Source of the DNA: Candidatus Neomicrothrix sp. UBA2974
GTDB lineage: Bacteria > Actinomycetota > Acidimicrobiia > Acidimicrobiales > MedAcidi-G1
Direction: 5' to 3'
Length of the DNA stretch: 64,000 bases
Assembly: GCA_002348705.1 (NCBI GenBank)
Contig: DEAU01000028.1
Coordinates: forward strand, 72,586 to 136,585
Both the position numbers and the translations under genes were made by a program. Each line of letters starts with the position of its first letter. Positions within the stretch are counted from its first letter, which is position 1. The notes beneath the pieces were generated by a model. That model saw nothing but the letters and a program-made list of their open reading frames with translations. It ran no database searches and was not told the DNA's origin. Positions 1 to 8,288 of this stretch are shown piece by piece.

Positions 1-50
<50 letters not shown>

Positions 51-108
51 ACGAAGCTCCGCGCTACAGCAGAGATTTCCCCAGTTTCGGTTACGCGAGG
101 CGGACTGC

Positions 109-138
109 GCGATAGCGCTACCTCAGTTCAGCTATCGC
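109..138. terminator. Inverted repeat between converging tRNA and E1-beta genes
   Basis: A perfect 8-bp inverted repeat (GCGATAGC at 109-116 with GCTATCGC at 131-138, 14-nt loop) lies between the 3' ends of the tRNA and the minus-strand E1 beta gene. It could act as a bidirectional terminator, but no T-tract follows on either strand, so this is only a position-based suggestion. Confidence 0.3.
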
Positions 139-144
139 CGCGTC

Positions 145-1119
145 CTAGTCCCAGTTGGCACGAATCGTGTCGACAATCCGATCGACCGAAGGCACCGCTT
201 CGTCCTCAAGAACGTCCGCAGCCGGCAGTGGAACATGGGGGGTGGTGACTCGCAGCACCGGGCCGTCGAGATCCCAGAATCCTTCGTGAGCAACGATTGA
301 GGCAATCTCGGCGCCCCAACCACACAGTTGAGGATTTTCTTCCACCGTGACGAGCCGAGACGTCCGGCGAACCGACTCCAAGATGGAAGCCATATCTAGC
401 GGCACAAGGGACCGCAGATCGATCACCTCAGCGGAGATTCCCTCTTGTGCCAGAATCTCGGCGGCCTCGAGGGCTCTAGGAACCATCAACGCTAATGCAA
501 CGATGGTGACGTCGGTGCCGGGTCGCACCGTCCGGGCGGTACCCAGTGTGTCAAGCACCTCACCATCGGGGACTTCGCCCTTGGATGCCATCAATGACTT
601 GTGTTCGAACAGCACGACGGGATCAGGGTCACGAATCGCCGCCGCCATCAGGCCGACCATGTCGACTGGCGTAGAAGGGGCTACCACCTTTAGACCCGGG
701 ACCATCATGCACCAGTTCTCGAGGCTCTGACTGTGCTGTGCTCCGAAGCGAACGCCTGATCCATTGGCACATCGCACTACGAGCGGCATCGCAAGCTGGC
801 CGTTGCTCATGTACCGAGCCTTCGCGATCTCATTCGACAGGATGTCGAAACACACCGGCAGGAAGTCGGAGAACATGATCTCGGCCACGACCGGTATCCC
901 TGTCATAGCGGCGCCCATCGCCGCACCCAAGATGGCCTGTTCGGAGATTGGGGTATCCCGAACCCGTTCCGGCCCAAACTCGTCCCAGAGACCCACCGTC
1001 GTTTTGAACACGCCTCCCGCCGGGCCGATGTCCTCGCCGAGCATTACCAGCGACGGGTCGCGTCTCATCTCCTGTGCGATGCCGTGGGCCACCGCGCTGC
1101 GGTAGGTCAGTTCCGCCAC
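145..1119 (-). CDS. 2-oxoacid dehydrogenase E1 component, beta subunit
   Basis: This 324-residue protein is the beta subunit of a heterotetrameric thiamine-diphosphate E1 enzyme (pyruvate, acetoin or branched-chain 2-oxoacid dehydrogenase type). Visible family features are LGEDIG near residue 28, DTPISEQ near residue 56, the transketolase-like pyrimidine-binding half, and a C-terminal half starting around residue 200. It starts with GTG preceded by GGAGGG and overlaps the end of the alpha gene by 13 nt, so the two are translationally coupled. No E2 or E3 gene is present nearby, so the substrate cannot be fixed. An acetoin-dehydrogenase-like role would fit the solitary alpha/beta pair. Confidence 0.9.
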   Translation of the reverse strand: MAELTYRSAVAHGIAQEMRRDPSLVMLGEDIGPAGGVFKTTVGLWDEFGPERVRDTPISEQAILGAAMGAAMTGIPVVAEIMFSDFLPVCFDILSNEIAKARYMSNGQLAMPLVVRCANGSGVRFGAQHSQSLENWCMMVPGLKVVAPSTPVDMVGLMAAAIRDPDPVVLFEHKSLMASKGEVPDGEVLDTLGTARTVRPGTDVTIVALALMVPRALEAAEILAQEGISAEVIDLRSLVPLDMASILESVRRTSRLVTVEENPQLCGWGAEIASIVAHEGFWDLDGPVLRVTTPHVPLPAADVLEDEAVPSVDRIVDTIRANWD

Positions 1120-2159
1120 GACGACCCTCCGTCAGCGAACACCTGAGTGTGGACTTCTTCCAGCGGCGGTGGCGGGCCAGCCTTAGCAGCATCGGTTGCT
1201 GCGTTGACCTGCGCCGCGACGTCGGTTGCGACGGCTGTTAGCTCCGCCTCGCCTACACCGAGAGACAACAAACGGCGGTGATAGAGCTCGATGGCGTCGT
1301 GGCCTTGCCATGCCTCAACCTCCGCTTCGGGTCGATACTTCGCCATATCAGCTCGCGAGTGGCCGCCCAGGCGATAAGTGATCGCTTCGACCAGAGAGGG
1401 TCCTGCACCCGCTCGGGCCCGCTCGATGACCCGTTGGGCGCATGTGTAGACCTCGTCGACATCGTTGCCGTCGATGACGATTTCCTCGAGTCCGTAGGCC
1501 GATGCGCGGGACGCAGCCGGGTGCTCGACGGCTGTGACCAGATCAATGGGCGTGTACTCCATGTAGAGGTTGTTCTCGCAGACAAAAACAACTGGGAGCT
1601 CCCAAACGGCGGCAAGGTTGAGCGCCTCGTGGAATGCCCCGATGTTCGCGCCGCCATCACCGAAGAAGCACACCGTGACCTGGCCGCTGCCGCGCAACTG
1701 GGCGGACCACGCTGCACCGTTTGCGATCGGCAGGTTGCTACCGACGATGCCGTAGGAGCCCAGCATTCCGTTCTCGACGTCGACAAGATGCATGGATCCA
1801 CCTTTGCCCCGCATGAGCCCGTTGTCTCGACCGAGAAGCTCAGCAATCACGCCCTCCATGGAGGCGCCGCGGCTCAAGGTGTGCGCGTGCCCTCGATAGG
1901 TGGCCAGCGAGTAGTCGTCGTTCCGCATGGCCGCGCCGAAGCCCGCCGACACCGCTTCCATTCCAAGCGACAGATGGCTGGTGCCACGTACGAGGTTCTG
2001 AAAAAAGAGTTCGTGCAAGCGGTTGCCTACCTGACGAAGTTCTTGGAGACGTCGATACAACTGGAGCCGCACCTCACGATCGATATTGAGATCCGCATTC
2101 GCCGCGTTGAGCGGCGGTGGGGTTCTCGGTGGGCGGTCGGCGTAGTGATTTTCAGGCAC
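1107..2159 (-). CDS. 2-oxoacid dehydrogenase E1 component, alpha subunit
   Basis: This 350-residue protein is the thiamine-diphosphate-binding alpha subunit that decarboxylates the 2-oxo acid together with the beta subunit encoded immediately downstream. The ThDP motif runs from FFGDGGAN to CENN around residues 165-197 with the expected spacing. RGKGGSMH near residue 116 and YRLGGHSRAD near residue 262 are also typical of PdhA/AcoA proteins. The first 20 or so residues are family-variable. It lies 9 nt after the SDR gene in the same operon. AcoA-like proteins have this length, but I cannot decide between acetoin and pyruvate from motifs alone. Confidence 0.9.
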   Translation of the reverse strand: MPENHYADRPPRTPPPLNAANADLNIDREVRLQLYRRLQELRQVGNRLHELFFQNLVRGTSHLSLGMEAVSAGFGAAMRNDDYSLATYRGHAHTLSRGASMEGVIAELLGRDNGLMRGKGGSMHLVDVENGMLGSYGIVGSNLPIANGAAWSAQLRGSGQVTVCFFGDGGANIGAFHEALNLAAVWELPVVFVCENNLYMEYTPIDLVTAVEHPAASRASAYGLEEIVIDGNDVDEVYTCAQRVIERARAGAGPSLVEAITYRLGGHSRADMAKYRPEAEVEAWQGHDAIELYHRRLLSLGVGEAELTAVATDVAAQVNAATDAAKAGPPPPLEEVHTQVFADGGSSWRN

Positions 2160-2168
2160 GGCATCAAC

Positions 2169-2921
2169 CTATTGGGCGACGTATCCACCATCTACCGGCA
2201 TGGACTGGCCAGTGATGAACGACGCCCCGTCGGAACACAACCAGACCACAGCCTCAGCTAACTCCTCGGGTTTGCCGAGCCGACCGATGGGTTGGGCGTC
2301 GAGATACATCTCCTTGCGTTCGGGCGTGTTGCCGAGTATGCGATCGAGTAGCGGGGTGTCGAACACTCCGGGGCACACGGCGTTGACTCGAACACCGAGC
2401 TGTGCGTATTCGAGCGCTGCGGTCTTGGTGAGACCCACGACGCCGTGCTTCGCCGCAACATATGGCGAAGAGCCGGTCAGTCCGACTAGCCCTGCGATCG
2501 ATGCGGTGTTGACGATCGAGCCGCCACCTTGGCGAAGCATCTGCATGATCTCGTACTTCATACAGAGCCAGACACCCTTAAGATCGATCCGGACCACACG
2601 ATCCCAGTCGTCCTCTTCGTATTCGATGGTGGTGGTTCCCGCTTTCCCCTCGATACCTGCGTTGTTGAACGCGCAGTCGAGCCGGCCGTACCGATCGACC
2701 ACCGCTGCCACCATGGCATCCACCTCCGCAGCCTCGGTCACGTCGGCCTCGATCGTGAGGGCGCCACCGATGCGGTCGGCGGTCTCGACTAGGCCGGCCG
2801 TATCGATGTCGGCGAGCGCAAGGGACGCACCCTCTCTAGCGAATGCCACTGCCGCAGCCTGACCCAAACCCGATGCAGCCCCCGTCACGACGACCACCTT
2901 GCCATCGACCATCCCGCTCAC
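2169..2921 (-). CDS. SDR family NAD(P)-dependent oxidoreductase
   Basis: This is a classical short-chain dehydrogenase of 250 residues. It has the cofactor motif TGAASGLGQ near residue 15, NNAG near residue 89, the catalytic Ser (TASIAG) and YVAAK, and the C-terminal PVDGGYVAQ. An acidic residue at the end of beta-2 (ALADID) suggests NAD preference. It overlaps the stop of the upstream reductase by 4 nt (ATGA) and precedes the E1 subunits by 9 nt, so it probably oxidises or reduces a hydroxy/keto intermediate of the same pathway. The substrate is unknown. Confidence 0.88.
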   Translation of the reverse strand: MSGMVDGKVVVVTGAASGLGQAAAVAFAREGASLALADIDTAGLVETADRIGGALTIEADVTEAAEVDAMVAAVVDRYGRLDCAFNNAGIEGKAGTTTIEYEEDDWDRVVRIDLKGVWLCMKYEIMQMLRQGGGSIVNTASIAGLVGLTGSSPYVAAKHGVVGLTKTAALEYAQLGVRVNAVCPGVFDTPLLDRILGNTPERKEMYLDAQPIGRLGKPEELAEAVVWLCSDGASFITGQSMPVDGGYVAQ

Positions 2922-3874
2922 AGCGTGGCCTCCAGCGCCATCAGAGCGGCATACATCGCTCGAATGGCCGGAAGCTCGAGGTCGCGCTCATCGGCATCGG
3001 CGAGCATGGGGTCGAGAATCGCACACAGCTCGGTAGGCCGCCCTGCTGCGATGTCGGAAAATGCTGAGTGGCGTGACTCGCTCGTCGCTAGTGGGGAGGC
3101 AAGCACCTTGTCGATCGCATTGTCGATCGTGCCCTCGACCCACGATGCAATGTGGAATGGGCCGAGGTCCAGCGGTTCAACATTTCTGCTTCGAGCCAAT
3201 TCGGCGAGTTCACGTACCATGTCTACATACGACCGGGCGATGACGCGGTCAGACATGATCTCCGCGTTTGTTCGGCGTCCGAGAGTGGCGAAAAGGCCTA
3301 TCGGTATCCATCCGAGCATCTTGGACCATGTGGAAGCGGTGATTCGGTCGCTTGATTCGGTGTTCAGTCCAGCAGCAGTGAATAGCGCAACAAGGTCGTC
3401 TATGCGCTGCGACGACGAACCGTCGAGCTCACCGAACCGGGTGAGCCCATCGAATGTGAGATGCACGACGCCCGGTTCCGGTCGTTCCCCGGCGACGATT
3501 GCCACCGATCCGACCACGCGCTCCCAGCCGAAAGTTGTAGCGAGCGCGTCGTCCTTATTGACGCCATTCTGCAGCGATGCGACGAAGTGCTGGGCGTCGA
3601 TATGGGCGGTGGCCTTTAGTACCGAGGCTGTGTCCTGAGCTTTGACCGCATAGAGCAGCCCGTCGCATGTGCTAATTGCAGCTGGGTCGTCTACCACCTC
3701 AACGTCCACGGTGAATTCTTCGGCGCCAGTGAGTTTGAGCCCCGACCTCGTGATGGCTTCGACGTGGGCTCCCGGTCGCCCCAACAAGGTGATCCTGCAT
3801 AGGTCCGTTCTGGCCAGCAGTGCGGCGACGGTTCCTCCAATTCCGCCGGGACCTACCACAACGATGTGGGTCAT
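2918..3874 (-). CDS. Ketopantoate reductase-like (ApbA/PanE family) protein
   Basis: This 318-residue protein begins with a Rossmann motif (VVVGPGGIGG) directly after the start and has the two-domain layout of the 2-dehydropantoate 2-reductase family. The N-terminal NADP-binding half contains AVKAQDT near residue 72, and the helical C-terminal half contains TWSKMLGWIPI near residue 187. An upstream ATG at 3931 is in frame, but the ATG at 3874 is preceded by AGAAGGAGA at good spacing and places the Rossmann motif at the N-terminus, so I chose it. As the first gene of a four-gene operon with an SDR and E1 subunits, it more likely reduces a catabolic 2-keto intermediate than ketopantoate. That role is inferred. 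Confidence 0.82.
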   Translation of the reverse strand: MTHIVVVGPGGIGGTVAALLARTDLCRITLLGRPGAHVEAITRSGLKLTGAEEFTVDVEVVDDPAAISTCDGLLYAVKAQDTASVLKATAHIDAQHFVASLQNGVNKDDALATTFGWERVVGSVAIVAGERPEPGVVHLTFDGLTRFGELDGSSSQRIDDLVALFTAAGLNTESSDRITASTWSKMLGWIPIGLFATLGRRTNAEIMSDRVIARSYVDMVRELAELARSRNVEPLDLGPFHIASWVEGTIDNAIDKVLASPLATSESRHSAFSDIAAGRPTELCAILDPMLADADERDLELPAIRAMYAALMALEATL

Positions 3875-4243
3875 AAAGTGCCGTCTCCTTCTGGAACTAG
3901 TGGGTGGCGAGCCTGACGAGTAACTGCGCACTCATGCGCGTGCCCGACTGCACACATGCGAGATTCGACATCGGGGTCGGTTGGGATCATCACGAGGTAG
4001 GTCTAGGTAATCGGCGTCTACTGCTCGGGGCGCCGGTGCGAACCTAGCGCGCTGTGGGCCGATCCGATGATTCCTGTATGGCGGTCATCGCTGGGAAGGG
4101 GATCATTGAGCCGAATGATGGCGGCGTGGTGGCTGGGTTGGCGATGTCGACAGCAGTGTCGAGAACAGGTGCCGTCGAGGATCGAGTTTCCTTTCATTCG
4201 CAGGTTGCTTTAAGGACGTGAGACTGCGCGAGTGGTGGTGCAG
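3875..4243. other. 369-bp intergenic region without a recognised gene
   Basis: This separates the ketopantoate-reductase-like gene (its promoter should lie here, reading leftward) from the 3' end of the first PhyH gene. I saw no convincing reading frame, hairpin or repeat. It could hold gene debris. Confidence 0.5.
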
Positions 4244-5107
4244 TCAGACTTGGTCCTCGATGGGGCGGACGTGGCGGAGCCAAAGACCACCCCCTGGGTG
4301 GGGACGAGGGTCATAGGAATGCTGGCCCAGCAGGCGCTGAACCCGAGGAGACCTGCCCACTAGGCCATCCACATGATCGAGTGGGTGGGCCTCTTCCGGG
4401 GTGAGCCACCCGACCACGAAACTCAGGTGCAGGGCCCGCCTCCATCGATCTGCGGTGGTGTTGGCACCGCCGCCATGTAGCACCTTCCCGGTATACACAA
4501 AGGCATCTCCAGGAGCCAACTCAACTGGCACTGTCTCGACATCGAACTCGTAGATGTTGAACTCCGACCAGCAGTGGCTGCCTGGCACGCATCGCGTCGC
4601 ACCCATTTCTTCAGTGATGTCCTCGAGTCCGATCATTGCGCTGATTGTGACCTCAGGGGTATCTGGCCAAGTCGGCACCACATGCTGAAACCAGTTGTCT
4701 GCGTCTCGGTGCAACGCCTGAGCTGTCTCACCGGGCCCTATGTACATGACCTGTGCGGTGTTTACCCAGTAGGACCCGCAGTTAGGGAGGAGAACAGCGT
4801 CAGCTATCGCTGCGTACACCTCGTTGTCCAGTAGGTCGAAATACGCGTCATCGAGAAGGCCGAGGCTGGAGAATCGCTTTGTCCGCGTGCCGACGAAGAA
4901 GGCTCCCTGCTCTCCCATACCTTGGTCGGCCACGCCAGCTTCAACCTTTTCGGCAAATCGGTCAGCCGCAGTCCGCAATGCGTCGATGGTTGGCCGTCCA
5001 ATCATCCTCTTCACCACGACGGCACCGTCTCGGTGGTAGGCCGCGAGTAGGTCCTCAATCGGCGCTGTTGCCGGCAACTGGGTCAACTTGGCGGGTCCCT
5101 GCACCAC
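4244..5107 (-). CDS. Phytanoyl-CoA dioxygenase (PhyH) family oxygenase, copy 1
   Basis: This 287-residue Fe(II)/2-oxoglutarate-dependent oxygenase has the double-stranded beta-helix facial triad: HRD in LHRDADN near residue 137, the distal His in VLHGGGAN near residue 219, and a downstream Arg (RRALHLSF) for 2-oxoglutarate. PhyH proteins hydroxylate many small substrates (phytanoyl-CoA, ectoine, phosphonates), and sequence alone does not reveal which. It is divergent from the hotdog protein at 5259 with about 150 bp between starts. It is one of five PhyH genes within 13 kb. Confidence 0.88.
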   Translation of the reverse strand: MVQGPAKLTQLPATAPIEDLLAAYHRDGAVVVKRMIGRPTIDALRTAADRFAEKVEAGVADQGMGEQGAFFVGTRTKRFSSLGLLDDAYFDLLDNEVYAAIADAVLLPNCGSYWVNTAQVMYIGPGETAQALHRDADNWFQHVVPTWPDTPEVTISAMIGLEDITEEMGATRCVPGSHCWSEFNIYEFDVETVPVELAPGDAFVYTGKVLHGGGANTTADRWRRALHLSFVVGWLTPEEAHPLDHVDGLVGRSPRVQRLLGQHSYDPRPHPGGGLWLRHVRPIEDQV

Positions 5108-5258
5108 CGATCACTCCTCCCCGCTGAGCGTTGTACTGCACGCCTCGTAATAACCCCTTTTCTTCCTCTGGTTCACCTGCATAAACACCTCCAACGGCAG
5201 ATCCGTAGTCGGGAACCTACTTTCGGTCTTTAGACGACGCTGTCGTAGTGTCACCGGC

Positions 5259-5999
5259 ATGGTCGTAGAATCGCGACCGTGGTCGGTTGTCGCCCGGAAC
5301 CTTCCTGAGCACGCCGACAATGCGGTCCACACCGACGATGGCGCCCGAGCCGCAGGCTTTCGGGCCGCTCTAGTGGCCGGGACCACCCTCCACGCCTACC
5401 TGACCCATTCGATCATCGAGGCATGGGGACCCGGATGGCTGGCCGATGGCACCTCCATGGTGGAATTCCTGGCACCGGTTCACGACGGTGATCGTGTCGA
5501 TTGTGTGCCGGTCACCCGACCCGACGGGTCGACAGAGATTAGGGCCGAGGTGGGCAGCGAGTTGCGGGCCCGACTGGTTGCCCACCGTGGTTGGCGGTCC
5601 GCGCCGGCTGTAGCTGCCGTGCCGGATGGTGAGGTATTGCCCTCATATGTCGAGGTGCTGGAGGGACCGCGCACTGACTACGCCCACCGTGCGGGAGACG
5701 ACTTGTCCCTTTGCGCCCAAGAGGGCCTCGTGCACCCATGCGTCTGGACCGCGCTGGCCAATGAAGTAATGGTCCGCCACTTGGTCGAACCACCGTGGAT
5801 CCACGTGCGGAGCCGGATCATCCATCACGGAATTGCACTGGTCGGCGCAACCGTGCGCGTTGACGCGACGGTCGTCGACCGGTTTGAGACTCGACGAGGG
5901 TCTTGTGCCGTAGTGGATGTGCGGATCTCGGTTGATGACCATCCGGTGGCGACTGTCCGCCATGAGGCCTTGGTCTCGTTGGCGGTGCCTAGCGGCTGA
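5259..5999 (+). CDS. MaoC-like / hotdog-fold protein
   Basis: This 246-residue protein looks like a double hotdog. The N-terminal half has the pattern N-x-V-H-x-D-D-x-A-R-x-x-G-F followed by a Gly-rich helix start (AALVAGTT) and VEFLAPVHDGDRV, characteristic of MaoC-type hydratases and thioesterase-like folds. The second half (about residues 125-240) is weaker, ending in VATVRHEALVSLAV. A hydratase or thioesterase role on a CoA-like substrate is possible but unproven, and I see no unambiguous catalytic Asp/His pair. It is followed by an SRPBCC protein and the probable selenoprotein on the same strand. Confidence 0.65.
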   Translation: MVVESRPWSVVARNLPEHADNAVHTDDGARAAGFRAALVAGTTLHAYLTHSIIEAWGPGWLADGTSMVEFLAPVHDGDRVDCVPVTRPDGSTEIRAEVGSELRARLVAHRGWRSAPAVAAVPDGEVLPSYVEVLEGPRTDYAHRAGDDLSLCAQEGLVHPCVWTALANEVMVRHLVEPPWIHVRSRIIHHGIALVGATVRVDATVVDRFETRRGSCAVVDVRISVDDHPVATVRHEALVSLAVPSG

Positions 6000-6071
6000 T
6001 ATCTAGTTGGTCTAGTGAGTCAAACGTCTCTCGGATCGTTTGGGGGAGACCAGCGGCTTTATCGTTCGGTC

Positions 6072-6575
6072 ATGACCGAACGACGGATCTGTGTTCAAAG
6101 GGCGATTGCCGCATCACCAGCGGTCATTTTCGAAGTTCTTGCTAGCCCGGATGGCCACGTGTCGATCGATGCCTCCGGGATGCTTATGTCGGCCGCGGGC
6201 GACGCGGTGTCAGCGGTTGGTGACCGATTCAGTGTGAAGATGGATCGTGAGTCTCTGCAGGACTTCCCCCTAGGCGAGTACGAGGTTGAGGTGGTCATTA
6301 CCCGCTTTGAGGCTGACAGGGCCATCGCTTGGGGTATTGAAAGTGCCAACCTTCAACCACCCATCGGTCACGTGTACGGATACGAACTGGAAACGATTGA
6401 AGGAGGCACCCTTGTTACTTCGACCTACGACTGGACTGACGTCCACCCAGACTGGGAGGCGGCCGTCGACGCCATCTTCCCGGTGATCAGCGAGACCAAT
6501 CTACGGGCCACATTAGGAATTCTGGCTAGGACCGTCGCACCCGGACTTGGCCGCCCGGGCGCCGAGGAGGACTGA
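6072..6575 (+). CDS. SRPBCC (START/polyketide-cyclase-like) domain protein
   Basis: This 167-residue protein has the SRPBCC layout. It opens with CVQRAIAASPAVIFEVLASPDGH, matching the N-terminal strand plus helix of this helix-grip fold, and ends in a long C-terminal helix around residues 135-155. The ATG at 6072 is chosen over an upstream in-frame start at 6015 because the fold begins only after it. Members bind small hydrophobic ligands. No catalytic residue can be assigned. It ends 3 nt before the probable selenoprotein gene, so co-translation is likely. Confidence 0.72.
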   Translation: MTERRICVQRAIAASPAVIFEVLASPDGHVSIDASGMLMSAAGDAVSAVGDRFSVKMDRESLQDFPLGEYEVEVVITRFEADRAIAWGIESANLQPPIGHVYGYELETIEGGTLVTSTYDWTDVHPDWEAAVDAIFPVISETNLRATLGILARTVAPGLGRPGAEED

Positions 6576-6578
6576 CCG

Positions 6579-7130
6579 ATGGCTTGGATTCAGACCATTC
6601 GTGAGGACGAGTGGGAGGGCCAGTTGGCCTTTCTGTACAGCCAGGTAGTCGACCCCAACCATGACCGGGTGGACAACGTCATGCAGATTCATTCCCTGAA
6701 TCCTGACGCCATGGCCGGGCACCTCGCCGTTTACCGGTCAGCCATGGCCGGCACGAAGACTTTGCGGAAGGTTGAACGCGAACTCTTGGCCTTAGTGGTT
6801 AGCCAGTACAACGACTGTCACTACTGAACTACGCACCACCGGCGCGGTCTGCGTCGACTCCTGAAGGACGACGATCTATTGGCTGCCATCGAGGAAGACT
6901 GGCGCACTGCAGGACTATCAGACCAGCGTGCAGCGATGCTGGCCTACGCGGAAAAGTTGACTTCCCATCCCGGCGACATGGTGGAGACCGATGTGGAGGC
7001 CCTGCGGTCCGCCGGTTTTAGCGACCGCGACGTGCTCGACATCTGCGAAGTAGTGTCCTACTACGCCTACGCCAACCGGATCGTGGACGGCCTTGGCGTG
7101 GCTCTGGAGTCCTGGATCTCAGAGCCCTGA
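6579..7130 (+). CDS. Probable selenoprotein: AhpD/CMD-like peroxidase-related enzyme with Cys-x-x-Sec
   Basis: This frame is open from the ATG at 6579 to the stop at 7130 except for one TGA at 6825-6827. Read through, it gives 183 residues matching the carboxymuconolactone-decarboxylase / peroxidase-related family. The N-terminal part is helical (KVERELLALVVS), then comes the redox motif N-D-C-H-Y-[TGA]-T-T-H-H, then helices to the C-terminus (EVVSYYAYANRIVDGLG). In this family the motif is C-x-x-C-x-x-x-H, so the TGA sits at the second Cys (codon 83, with C80 and H87). Frame and similarity continue seamlessly after it, and codon use is unchanged. A SECIS-like hairpin follows (6840-6856). I infer a thiol/selenol peroxidase or disulfide reductase active site. 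The alternative is a single-nonsense pseudogene or a sequencing error for TGC/TGT. Confidence 0.82.
6840..6856 (+). promoter_or_regulatory. Bacterial SECIS-like hairpin downstream of in-frame TGA
   Basis: The stem CGGCGC (6840-6845) pairs with GCGTCG (6851-6856) in six pairs, one of them G-U, closing the loop GGTCT (6846-6850). The loop begins exactly 18 nt after the TGA at 6825-6827. From memory, the E. coli fdhF SECIS has the same GGUCU loop, 18 nt after its UGA, which SelB recognises. The bulged U on the 5' side of the E. coli stem is not evident here, and bacterial elements vary in this respect. Confidence 0.75.
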
Positions 7131-7162
7131 ACCAGTCCTTGCCAGGTAGTGGGAAAGTGGGT

Positions 7163-8200
7163 TCAGATGAAGGCGGGGATTACCTCGTCGCAGAAGAGTT
7201 CCATTGACCGCTTCTGCTGGGAATGGCCTAATCCCAGGCTGGCGTAATAGATGAACTCATCCACGCCGAGGGCTTCGTACATTCGCAACTTTTCGATGAC
7301 CTCGTCTGGCGTCCCGAAAACAAGGTTCTCGCTGAGCGAGCGAGGCTCGTATTCGGCAGCGTTGGCTACCTCTTCCATCGGGATTGCCCTCGGGAAGCCG
7401 TCCTCTACATCGCCGAGGTTCTTGAAGAGGTTCTCAAACTGACTGAGCTGGCGCCGGGCGGCTTCGACGGGGACCATCCACTCGTCGGCTGAGTCATACA
7501 CCGCAGTGTGGCGCATCAACGCCCAAGTTGGCGCATCATGGTTGGGATGAGCGGCCACCGACTCGTCAAACTGCCGCTTGTACAACTCCGCTTCGGTGAA
7601 CGGTCGGGCGATGGGCCATGACATGACGTTGCAGTCGTTGGCTACCGCGTAGTCGAATGTGATGGGTGACCTTGCCGCTACCCAGATAGGCGGGTGGGGC
7701 TTCTGGATCGGTTTGGGTACCGACGTCGATGTTGGAAACGCCCAGAACTCGCCGTCGTGGGCGTAGTCGCCGGCCCACAGCTCTTTGAGGACGGGGAGCA
7801 TCTCCTGCATGTATCGCCAGGCGTCGGACTGCTTAAGTCCAGGGTGCATGCGGTCGAACTCGCGTTGGTACGCCCCCGACCCGATGCCGAATTCGAGGCG
7901 GCCGCCGCTGATCAGGTCTAAGAACGCCGCTTCGCCGGCTAACCCAATGGGGTGCCAGTAGGCGGCAACGGCCACGGCGGTACCGAGGCGGATCTGTTCG
8001 GTGTGGCCGGCCCACCACGTCAGGATCTGGAGGGGGTTGGGGGCGATCGTCATCTCCAGAGCGTGGTGTTCGGCCGCCCACGCGATGGTAAATTCAGCCT
8101 GCTCGGCCATCTGGACCATCTCGATGGTATGGCGGGCCACGTCATGCATGTCAAGCGATTTATCGAGCCGCTCCAAGTTGATAGCCAGCTGGAACTTCAT
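7163..8200 (-). CDS. LLM class flavin-dependent oxidoreductase
   Basis: This 345-residue protein is a bacterial-luciferase-like TIM barrel (FMN- or F420-dependent). Characteristic segments are AWAAEHHALE near residue 40, IRLGTAVAV near residue 70, DLISGGRLEFGIGSG near residue 95 and PIWVAARSP near residue 175, with FGTPDEVIEKL near the C-terminus. The start ATG is preceded by a strong AGGAGG. Family members hydroxylate or desulfonate small organics or act as F420-dependent dehydrogenases. It is a single gene converging on the selenoprotein, with a PhyH gene 88 nt upstream on the same strand. Confidence 0.88.
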   Translation of the reverse strand: MKFQLAINLERLDKSLDMHDVARHTIEMVQMAEQAEFTIAWAAEHHALEMTIAPNPLQILTWWAGHTEQIRLGTAVAVAAYWHPIGLAGEAAFLDLISGGRLEFGIGSGAYQREFDRMHPGLKQSDAWRYMQEMLPVLKELWAGDYAHDGEFWAFPTSTSVPKPIQKPHPPIWVAARSPITFDYAVANDCNVMSWPIARPFTEAELYKRQFDESVAAHPNHDAPTWALMRHTAVYDSADEWMVPVEAARRQLSQFENLFKNLGDVEDGFPRAIPMEEVANAAEYEPRSLSENLVFGTPDEVIEKLRMYEALGVDEFIYYASLGLGHSQQKRSMELFCDEVIPAFI

Positions 8201-8288
8201 GGGGTGTCCTCCTGATCGTTGGTGCTCTCTGGATTAGGTGGCTTTCGGCCCGATGCCTTGGTCAGCACCGTGGGCTGGTTGGTGTGGG

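Noticed and set aside
1278..2261. 327-codon plus-strand open frame
   Set aside because: It lies antisense to the E1 alpha and SDR genes, whose motifs are unmistakable. Long antisense frames are expected at high GC.
6825..6827. Reading the in-frame TGA as a pseudogene-making nonsense mutation
   Set aside because: The TGA replaces the motif Cys precisely, no other disruption exists in 552 nt, and a GGUCU hairpin follows at the SECIS distance. Sec is the better explanation, although error cannot be excluded without reads.
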